A stretch of 26,257 nucleotides of DNA from a virus: the IMG/VR virus record IMGVR_UViG_3300031886_000033, positions 1-26,257 of that record. One strand, written 5' to 3'. The translations under genes were made by a program, and so were the position numbers. A model generated the notes under the pieces. That model was given only the letters and a program-made list of their open reading frames with translations. It searched no databases and was not told the DNA's origin. Shown one piece after another: positions 1 to 7,065 of this stretch (within the stretch, counting starts at the first letter, position 1; each line of letters begins with the position of its first letter).

Positions 1-2
1 AA

Positions 3-2381
3 GATACTATAAAATTTGAAGGTGATATAACTTCAAACTTAAATCCAGATCAATCATTAACATATGATATAGGTGAAAATTCAAAAAGATGGGGATACTT
101 CCACGTAAAAAGTATGCCTAACTTAAACAATATTACTATTGATAACTTTATAAGTTTGAATGGTGTAGCTGTTAACTTAGGTATAACAAACAAATGGTAT
201 GTTACTACAGATGGTACTGATTCTTTATCAGGTACTCACCCTAACTTTGCATTTGGAACTATCAAACACACATTAGATCAACTAGAATCAAGTACAGGTG
301 GCCCACATGAAATTCATGTTTTTCCAGGAACATATGAAGAAAATTTTCCAATGGAAATTCCTGAAAATGTTACTATAAAAGGTGTAGGTCAAGGAACTGT
401 TCTTATAAAATCTCCAGTTATAACTGGTGATACAGCATTTTATTTAAATGATAATACTTCTGTACAAAATGTTACAATTGATGTTACTGGAAGTAACGCC
501 GCTTTTAGATTTGCCACAGGAACCAGTTCTGTTATAAACACAGGACCTTACATAGCAGACGTTAAAGTAAAAGGTCTTTTAGGTGTTTTGAATGCTGAGC
601 AAACTAATAGTGCTACCTATCCACCAGCACCAGGTTCTCAACCTAGTATAACATTTAAAAATGTTGATTGTAATTATGGTGGTGGTAGTGGCTCGGCAAT
701 TCTAGCATCAAATGGTGTACGAGTAGAAATGATAGACTGTACTATTGAAAATGCTAACAGTGTAATTTCTGCATCTCATGGACTTTTTGGTTTTGGAAAT
801 TTTGCTTATTCAGGTAACCCTTCTCATGATAATTCTGATCACATATATGGTACAGATATAAGAGCAGTAGGATGTATATTTCGAGATATAACAGATGCAG
901 TAATTCAAGCAGGTTATCATGGCCATGTAGGTGATGATATTCTAATTAATCTTATTGGTTGTACATTTATTAATGTAGAACAAACTACATCAATAACTGA
1001 GTGTCTTGATAATAAGAATCCTATAATATACACAAACATATTTGATGATAAAGGTATTTTTAGAATGGGGCAGGAAGAAGTTACTATATCTTCTGGAGAT
1101 ATACCTACTCCATATAATTTAACAATAAGAGATGATGAAACTACTTTTAAATCAAGTTCAATGACTTTAGAATATTCTCATATAAATTTTAGAGCTCCTG
1201 ATAGTACATTCATTGCTAGTGATTGGGTAGAAGCAGGTGATTTTACTCTTACAGAAAATACAATCCAAAGTAATTTTGGAGATATGAATTTAAAAGCAAC
1301 ATCTGGAACAACTAATATTCAAACAGATACAAAAATTCATTCAGATCTAGATGTAACAGGAAATACTATAATAGGTGGATCAATGATTACTTTAGGTGAT
1401 CAGCCAACAGATACTATTGATTTTTCTATGCAAATGACACAAGATTTAATGCCTACTGGAAGTACTGTACAAAATTTAGGATCAGCAACTAAAAATTGGT
1501 TTAAAACTAATTTTTCTACAGTAGATGTTGGAGACATTACTGCTTACAATAATGTTATGACTACAACTGTATCTAATGCTGATTTAGAAATGAGAGGCAG
1601 TGGTACTGGTAATGTTATTGCAGTTGATTTAACATTTGGAACAGGAATTGATTCTCCAAATGATATAGTTTTAGATGCAGGATCATCAACAGTTACAATT
1701 GATAGTACATCAGCATTGAATCTTCCTACAGGTACATCTGCACAAAGACAAGCACTAACTAGGGAATTAAGATTTAATACAGACACAAATTTATATGAAA
1801 CTTATTCAACAGGAGTAGCCCACGTTGGCGGAGTTAGAGATGCCGATTTAGACACATATATTGATGTATCTAGCAATAATGAAATGACATTTTATGGTGG
1901 TGGTAATAACATTGCTACTTTAGATGGAGCAGGAGTATTAACAGCAACAAAATTTAGTAGTCAAGATGAATTTGCACTTGACGGAAATTCAGTAACTGTT
2001 GGAAGTCCAGGAGCTGAAGCAGGATTAGAAGCAAATGGAAGTGGTAAAGTAATATTAGATACATCTAATTTTACAATGTCAGGAGGTGTACTTCTTAACA
2101 CAGAAAGTGGTAGTGATACAGTTTTTACAGGAACAGGATTAAAAATAGATAGATCTATTAAAGTTGACGCTCCAGCAATAAAATTTGGTAGTGGTACATC
2201 AGCAGAACAACAACAAAAAGCTGATTTAAGACAGGGTGAATTGTTCTGGAATACAGATGTTAGTATTCTTCAAGTTTACACAGGAGTAGATTGGAAGTCT
2301 GCAACAGGGCAAGAAGAATCTCAAATAACCATCGAAGATTTAGAAGCAATTAACTTAACATATAACTTAATAATTAATTAA
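3..2381 (+). CDS. beta-helix tail-fibre/adhesin protein, 5'-truncated by the window
   Basis: The reading frame is open from base 3 to the stop at 2379-2381 (792 codons seen). The first ATG at 114 is almost certainly internal: the 37 codons before it read as a fibre module (GDITSNLNPDQSLTYDIG, then KRWGYFHV) that matches the GDxxTSNxTPxxxxTYNxGSxxxRWNxxFAN module of the next gene. From about 195 comes a pectin-lyase-like parallel beta-helix entry (KWYVTTDGTDSLSGTHP, then IHVFPGTYEENFPMEIPENV), running to about 1080. Then follow fibre-trunk repeats (NLGSATKNWFKTNF at about 1474) and two copies of the phage-fibre motif TSAQR...RFNTDTNLYETY (about 1728-1800 and 2190-2310). The C-terminal ITIEDLEAINLTYNL resembles the end of the downstream paralogue. 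The likely role is a trimeric receptor-binding fibre; this is inferred from fold and context. No catalytic residues are claimed. Confidence 0.8.
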   Translation, partial: DTIKFEGDITSNLNPDQSLTYDIGENSKRWGYFHVKSMPNLNNITIDNFISLNGVAVNLGITNKWYVTTDGTDSLSGTHPNFAFGTIKHTLDQLESSTGGPHEIHVFPGTYEENFPMEIPENVTIKGVGQGTVLIKSPVITGDTAFYLNDNTSVQNVTIDVTGSNAAFRFATGTSSVINTGPYIADVKVKGLLGVLNAEQTNSATYPPAPGSQPSITFKNVDCNYGGGSGSAILASNGVRVEMIDCTIENANSVISASHGLFGFGNFAYSGNPSHDNSDHIYGTDIRAVGCIFRDITDAVIQAGYHGHVGDDILINLIGCTFINVEQTTSITECLDNKNPIIYTNIFDDKGIFRMGQEEVTISSGDIPTPYNLTIRDDETTFKSSSMTLEYSHINFRAPDSTFIASDWVEAGDFTLTENTIQSNFGDMNLKATSGTTNIQTDTKIHSDLDVTGNTIIGGSMITLGDQPTDTIDFSMQMTQDLMPTGSTVQNLGSATKNWFKTNFSTVDVGDITAYNNVMTTTVSNADLEMRGSGTGNVIAVDLTFGTGIDSPNDIVLDAGSSTVTIDSTSALNLPTGTSAQRQALTRELRFNTDTNLYETYSTGVAHVGGVRDADLDTYIDVSSNNEMTFYGGGNNIATLDGAGVLTATKFSSQDEFALDGNSVTVGSPGAEAGLEANGSGKVILDTSNFTMSGGVLLNTESGSDTVFTGTGLKIDRSIKVDAPAIKFGSGTSAEQQQKADLRQGELFWNTDVSILQVYTGVDWKSATGQEESQITIEDLEAINLTYNLIIN

Positions 2382-2420
2382 GCAATATTCTAGCATACTA
2401 CTACCTAATATCAAAATCCG

Positions 2421-2428
2421 TATAAATA
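2421..2428 (+). promoter_or_regulatory. T4-like late promoter, perfect TATAAATA
   Basis: TATAAATA lies in the longest gap of the window, 108 bases before the ATG at 2537. This is the consensus -10 of T4 late promoters (gp55-dependent in T4), and no -35 is expected. It is the only perfect TATAAATA I found on the + strand. It would transcribe the 1235-aa fibre gene and probably those following. Transcription would start a few bases downstream, near 2434-2437, leaving a leader of about 100 nt. Confidence 0.7.
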
Positions 2429-2433
2429 GTATT

Positions 2434-2536
2434 AATGTTTAAATTAGACCATATTTTAGACAGGACAAACTGTGGTTCAACCCGCAAGGTAATGTGGTTG
2501 GTGGGACAAGATCCCCGTGCTATAAGGAGATAGAGA
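2434..2536 (+). promoter_or_regulatory. long GC-richer 5' leader of the 1235-aa fibre gene
   Basis: About 100 nt separate the late promoter from the start codon, far more than at other junctions here. From about 2461 the sequence is clearly richer in G and C than its surroundings. It has two TGTGGTT copies (2471-2477, 2493-2499), two GGACAA copies (2463-2468, 2504-2509), a possible CAACC/GGTTG stem (2478-2482 with 2496-2500) and a GGGA/TCCC stem (2503-2506 with 2512-2515). A strong ribosome site AAGGAGA is at 2524-2530. Whether this is a structured control element or a conserved recombination anchor cannot be decided from one sequence. Confidence 0.45.
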
Positions 2537-5500
2537 ATGGCCGTTGGTCGAATTTCGGGACAGCTCTTAAAGTCCAACTTGCTTCGTAATGGAGTAAACC
2601 TGGCCTTCGAGACTGATCTTTTATACATTGATGTTAATAATTCTCGAATAGGAGTGAAAACTGCTACTCCTCAATATCCATTAGACATAAATGGAACAGC
2701 ACGTACAACAAATTTAGAAGTCACAAATCAAGCAGTAATCAACAATATCACAATTGGTGCTAATACAATATCAACTACTGCATCAGTTCTTAATATTACT
2801 TCACCAGACAGTATATTATACAATAATAAACTAGTAATAGATGACCTTATAATTGAAGGTAACACTATTACAGCCACAGAGTCTAATCAAAATTTTGAAA
2901 TTATAACAAGTGGTACAGGTATTGTACACGTAGATGCTGATATGAGAGTGGAAGGTAATATCCACGCTACAGGAGATATCAGAGCAGATGGTGATATTCA
3001 AATAGGTGACGCAGATACAGATTCAATTTCTATTGCGGCAGATTTTACAAGTAATATTACTCCAGATTTAACTGACACATATAATATGGGTTCCGCAGGA
3101 AAAAGGTGGAATGACGTATTTGCAAATAATTTAATTGTAGATAATCTTACATTGAATGGTAACATTACTGTACAAGGTCTTGACTTAACAGCCAGACCAG
3201 GTAAAATTTATTATGTTGCAACTAATGGTGATGATGCTAAAACAGGAACTCACCAAAATGATCCTTTTGAAACAGTTAAAAAAGCAACAGAAACAGCAAC
3301 AAATGGAGATTTAATTTATGTTTATCCGGGAACATATGTAGAAATTTTTCCATTAACAATTCCATCTGGAGTATCAATAAGAGGAGATGGAGTTAGAGCA
3401 GTTTTAATTACACCACATCCAAGTGTAATAGATAAAGATGCATTTCTTCTTAATGGTGAAACTACTATAGAAGATTTAACTGTTACAGGTTTTCGTTATG
3501 ATAGTGCAGGTAATACAGGACACGCATTTAGATTTAACACAGGTGCAGATAGCACTTATTTTGCACTTACTAGTGATATTCCTTTAATTAAAAATGTTTC
3601 AGTTATTACAGAAGGATCTGTAACGTCAGAGTCTGATCCAAGAGGATTTGATCAAGGAGATGCAGGAAAAGCCGCATTACTTGATGGATCAGTTATTTCA
3701 GGAGCTGACTTAGAACTTAGAGTTAGATTTCAAAATTGTACATTTATTACTCCAGGTATGAATGCATTAACAGTAACAAATGGTGTAAGAGTAGATTGGA
3801 TTAATTCATTTACATATTTTGCAGATGAAGGAATTAGAATTGAAGATGGTCCTACAGGAATAGCGGCGGCAGGAGAAACAAAAATAAAATATGCACAATT
3901 AGTAGGATCTACTCCAACGGCTACTGAAACAATTACTTACTATGATACAAATGGATCTACAAAATTAGGAGAAGCAACAATTAATTCAATTGATGGAAAT
4001 GGAACATTACATATTACTGGAAAATCTACAGGATTTGCACTAGCATCTACAAGAACAGTTAAAAAAGTTATACCAACAGGAACTACAATAGATTCTTCAA
4101 CTAAAAAATATGGAAGTGGAAGTTTTAAAAATGGTTTTATAAATGCAAATACAGATCATTTAAAAGTTGAAGGACATACAGATTTTGGTTTTGGTACTGG
4201 AGATTTTCAAATAGAAGGATGGTTTAATCCATCATCAGTACAAAGTAAAACTTTATTTAAAATAGGTAGACTTGAAGTTGATTTAAGTGGTAATGCTCCA
4301 AGAGTTAGACTTGATGGAAATGTTGTTGTAACTTCTGGAACAGGTCTTAATATTAATTCTTGGACACATTTAGTTGTAATGAGACAAAGTGGTAACTTAA
4401 GAATGTTCATTGGTGGTAATAATGAAGTAGATCAAAATGGTTGGAGTGCAGATTTAAAAAGTGCAAGTCCAGTTTATATTGGAAATAATGATATTTTTAC
4501 TTCAGCTTTTTATGGTCATATAGATGATATTAGAATAATCAACGGTAGTACAACATATACAGCAAATTTCACACCGCCTAGTTCACAATTAGTTAGTACA
4601 GATGTTTCGCAAGAAACTGTATTAATGTTAAATGGTAATGACTTTTCAGACAATGGAACTAGAGGACAAGACATTAGATTTTCAGGTGGTTCAACTGCTT
4701 CAGAAATTACTTTAGCTGATTATTCAGACTTTGGATCAGATTTTAGAAGTATGTCGAGTACATCTGTTTATGGAAATAAAGGAATTGTTGCACAAGGTCC
4801 TGGTGCAAATGTAACTTTAGTTAATCATAATTTTGCATATATAGGTAGCGGTAAAAGTTATGAAAATGATGATACAGCGGCTATTCAAGCAAATGAAGTT
4901 GTAGCAACAAATAGTGCAAAAGTAAATTACAATTCAACTGATCAAAGTGGTGATTTTAGACTTGGTGAATTATTTCATGTTAATCAAAAAACAGGTGTAG
5001 TAGAATTTAAAAGTGCTGATATAAGAATAGACACTGCAGGTTCTATGACAATTAATAATGGTTCAGACGCAACAGTAATAGATTCAACAAAAATAGAAAC
5101 AAATAAATTAAGAATGAGTGGACAAACTATTCAAAGTCTTGCAGGGGATCTTAATCTTAATTCATCTAGTAATTTAATTAATATATTGAATAATGTTAAT
5201 ATTCAAGGTCATTTAGAAGTTGTAGGTAATATAACAATAGGTGGTAACATAACAATAGGTGATGAAACTACTGATACTGTTACTATTACAGCAGGAATAG
5301 GAAGTGATATGACGCCTGCAATAGATAATACATATAATCTTGGTAGTTCAATTAATAGATGGAATACATTATTTGCAAATCAAATGCAAATAGATAGTAT
5401 TAATATTACTAATAATGTAATAACAACTACAGACAGTAATGCTGATTTAGAATTAAGAGCAAATGGAACTGGCGGAATTAGATTAGAATCATTTAGATTT

Positions 5501-6244
5501 GATCAAAGTACTATTACTAATGATTCAGGAGATATGACACTTACTCCTGCATCTGGAGTAGCAAGAGTTGATGGTACTGGAAGTATAAGAATTTCTTCAG
5601 GTACAACTGCACAAAGACCTGGAACTCCTGTTGCAGGTATGATACGTTATAATACAGATACAAGTTTATTTGAAGGTTATGATGGATCTATTTGGATAGC
5701 ACTAACAGGTGTATATGACATAGATAGAGACACTTACATAACAGCAGAACTTACACCAGGTGCAGATGATGATACTATTAGATTTTATGCTGGTGGAACT
5801 TTAGTTGCAAATGTAAATTCTACAAGATTTGATATAACAAAATTAATAGTAGATGACATAGAAATTAGTGGAAATACCTTAAAAACTACTGGGGTAAACC
5901 AGGATTTAATATTGAATGCAAACGGAACAGGTAGTATTAGGATTGAAGACTTTAAATTCGAAGGAAATACGATAACTAATACTATATCGGACCCTATCGT
6001 AATAAGAACGAGTGGAAATGGGTATGTAGACGTTTCAGATGCTGGAGGATTTGTACTTCCTTCAGGAACTGTAGTAGATAGACCTGCTGTTGCAGAGTTG
6101 GGTATGACAAGATACAATACTCAAGATAGCAGGGTAGAACTTTATGATGGAAATCAATGGGGTTCTATTGCAGGTTCTTCTGGTGCAATTAGTGTATTAG
6201 ATGCTACTGAAATTTCAATAACATACGCGATAGCTTTAGGATAA
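2537..6244 (+). CDS. large tail fibre with beta-helix and LamG-like lectin domain (1235 aa)
   Basis: The ATG follows AAGGAGA (2524-2530) at normal spacing. The N-terminus (MAVGRISGQLLKSNLLRNGV) looks like a conserved virion-attachment segment. Order: trunk module with TYNMGSAGKRWNDVF (aa 156-198); pectin-lyase-like entry KIYYVATNGDDAKTGTH with VYPGTYVEIFPLTIPSG (from aa 224); beta-helix to about aa 438; a concanavalin/LamG-like domain (about aa 518-701: YGSGSF, GTGDFQIEGWF, SWTHLVVMRQSGNLRMFI, GHIDDIRIINGSTTY); beta-helix continuation (about aa 735-790); TDQSGDFRLGELFHVNQKTG (aa 800-820); a second trunk module; and two TAQRP...RYNT...YDGxxW motifs (aa 1023-1058 and 1174-1212). The LamG fold commonly binds glycans, so host-surface binding is likely. 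It is a paralogue of the preceding gene. Specific receptor and stoichiometry are unknown. Confidence 0.82.
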   Translation: MAVGRISGQLLKSNLLRNGVNLAFETDLLYIDVNNSRIGVKTATPQYPLDINGTARTTNLEVTNQAVINNITIGANTISTTASVLNITSPDSILYNNKLVIDDLIIEGNTITATESNQNFEIITSGTGIVHVDADMRVEGNIHATGDIRADGDIQIGDADTDSISIAADFTSNITPDLTDTYNMGSAGKRWNDVFANNLIVDNLTLNGNITVQGLDLTARPGKIYYVATNGDDAKTGTHQNDPFETVKKATETATNGDLIYVYPGTYVEIFPLTIPSGVSIRGDGVRAVLITPHPSVIDKDAFLLNGETTIEDLTVTGFRYDSAGNTGHAFRFNTGADSTYFALTSDIPLIKNVSVITEGSVTSESDPRGFDQGDAGKAALLDGSVISGADLELRVRFQNCTFITPGMNALTVTNGVRVDWINSFTYFADEGIRIEDGPTGIAAAGETKIKYAQLVGSTPTATETITYYDTNGSTKLGEATINSIDGNGTLHITGKSTGFALASTRTVKKVIPTGTTIDSSTKKYGSGSFKNGFINANTDHLKVEGHTDFGFGTGDFQIEGWFNPSSVQSKTLFKIGRLEVDLSGNAPRVRLDGNVVVTSGTGLNINSWTHLVVMRQSGNLRMFIGGNNEVDQNGWSADLKSASPVYIGNNDIFTSAFYGHIDDIRIINGSTTYTANFTPPSSQLVSTDVSQETVLMLNGNDFSDNGTRGQDIRFSGGSTASEITLADYSDFGSDFRSMSSTSVYGNKGIVAQGPGANVTLVNHNFAYIGSGKSYENDDTAAIQANEVVATNSAKVNYNSTDQSGDFRLGELFHVNQKTGVVEFKSADIRIDTAGSMTINNGSDATVIDSTKIETNKLRMSGQTIQSLAGDLNLNSSSNLINILNNVNIQGHLEVVGNITIGGNITIGDETTDTVTITAGIGSDMTPAIDNTYNLGSSINRWNTLFANQMQIDSINITNNVITTTDSNADLELRANGTGGIRLESFRFDQSTITNDSGDMTLTPASGVARVDGTGSIRISSGTTAQRPGTPVAGMIRYNTDTSLFEGYDGSIWIALTGVYDIDRDTYITAELTPGADDDTIRFYAGGTLVANVNSTRFDITKLIVDDIEISGNTLKTTGVNQDLILNANGTGSIRIEDFKFEGNTITNTISDPIVIRTSGNGYVDVSDAGGFVLPSGTVVDRPAVAELGMTRYNTQDSRVELYDGNQWGSIAGSSGAISVLDATEISITYAIALG

Positions 6245-6251
6245 AATAGAG

Positions 6252-6581
6252 ATGGCAACATATTTTAAAAATGCAATAGTAAAAAACATTGGAACACTAC
6301 CGGTGACAATTTATACGCCACCTGTAGGAACTAATGCAATTGTGTTGGGTCTTAATCTTGCAAATTTAATATCTAGTGTAGTAAAAGTTAGTGTAACATT
6401 ACAAGACCTTACTAGTGCGTCAGGATTTCTTATTAAAGATGTAATGATTGCACCTAATTCGAGTTTAAGAGTTTTAAGTGCTGGAGAAAAATTAATAGTA
6501 GCGGCTCAAAGCACGTTATCAGTAAATTCTGATATTACTGATTCTGTAGATGTAGTCGCAAGTTATGTGGAGTTAACGTAA
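6252..6581 (+). CDS. small conserved virion-associated protein (109 aa)
   Basis: It starts 7 bases after the fibre stop, with AGGA at 6238-6241 overlapping that gene's end as a weak ribosome site. The protein is a short all-beta-looking chain with no signal peptide or membrane segment. It has the pattern SSLRVLSAGEKLIVAAQSTL followed by SVDVVASYVEL. The 106-aa protein at 23014 has a comparable plan: an N-terminal strand, a mid-protein loop, then an (A)GxKLxV turn and a final strand with VVxGIE. I read both as small accessory proteins of the fibre region. The specific function is not recognised. Position between a fibre gene and a co-directional operon supports a structural or fibre-attachment role. 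Confidence 0.65.
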   Translation: MATYFKNAIVKNIGTLPVTIYTPPVGTNAIVLGLNLANLISSVVKVSVTLQDLTSASGFLIKDVMIAPNSSLRVLSAGEKLIVAAQSTLSVNSDITDSVDVVASYVELT

Positions 6582-6582
6582 A

Positions 6583-7041
6583 ATGAGTGCAATAGGACAA
6601 GGAGTATCAGCATATTTAAAAGCCGGAGTTAAAGATAGATATTTTTACGGTTTAAGAAGAACTGATGAAGGTGAACTATATATAGGAAAAGTTGACCAAA
6701 TGTTAACTGGCGATGGTGTATCAGTTAATGTTCCTGGAGATCCTGCAAAGAATTTTAGTGAGTTTGACCAAGGACAAGATTTTTATGAAGGCAGAGGACC
6801 TAACCATGATAAGGTTTTTGCAAATTTAAAATATGAACAATTTAGATGGGATGATGTTAATTTAAATTATTATGTTAATAGTGAAGGAGAACTAGTAGTA
6901 AGAATTAATAGCCAACAAACTGATGGAACAGTGGCATATCCTAATACAGATGAACAAGTTGTATATGATAAAACTATATTTTCTTTTGATAGAGACGTAT
7001 ACTACTTTGATAGTAATGAAGTAACATTTGACAAACATTAA
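6583..7041 (+). CDS. small conserved protein, RYFYGLRRT family, long form (152 aa)
   Basis: It starts one base after the preceding stop, with GGAG at about 6569-6572 as ribosome site, so the two are likely translationally coupled. The core runs RYFYGLRRTDEGELYIGKVD, then a segment with NVPGDPAKNFSEFDQGQDFY, then YEQFRWDDVNLNYYVNSEGE and LVVRIN. The same core is in the 115-aa protein at 9660 (RYFYGLRRTSEGELFISKVD, YEQYKWDGRNIFYYVNTEGE, LVLRIN), so they are duplicates. This copy adds a C-terminal tail of about 45 residues rich in Asp, Tyr and Phe. Each copy sits next to a long adhesin gene, which suggests an accessory structural role. No catalytic motif is visible and the function is not known to me. 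Confidence 0.7.
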   Translation: MSAIGQGVSAYLKAGVKDRYFYGLRRTDEGELYIGKVDQMLTGDGVSVNVPGDPAKNFSEFDQGQDFYEGRGPNHDKVFANLKYEQFRWDDVNLNYYVNSEGELVVRINSQQTDGTVAYPNTDEQVVYDKTIFSFDRDVYYFDSNEVTFDKH

Positions 7042-7047
7042 GGAGAC

Positions 7048-7065
7048 ATGGGAGCAAACAAATGA
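7048..7065 (+). other. five-codon mini-ORF overlapping the next start codon
   Basis: After the strong ribosome site AAGGAGA (7040-7046, overlapping the upstream stop), an ATG at 7048 encodes only MGANK. It ends in a TGA (7063-7065) that overlaps the ATG at 7062 as ATGA. The long gene's own site would be GGAG at 7051-7054, inside the mini-ORF. The layout fits termination-reinitiation coupling, but the better-spaced ATG for AAGGAGA could simply be incidental. Confidence 0.25.

Noticed and set aside
1544-1786. Open frames on the - strand throughout (this one and many others inside the large genes)
   Set aside because: They are shadows of AT-rich, low-complexity + strand genes, with biased Leu/Tyr/His/Ile composition, no ribosome sites and no recognisable motifs.
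2471-2490. GGTTCAACCC resembling a tRNA T-arm
   Set aside because: No acceptor, D-arm or anticodon arm can be arranged around it; it is better described as part of the GC-rich leader.
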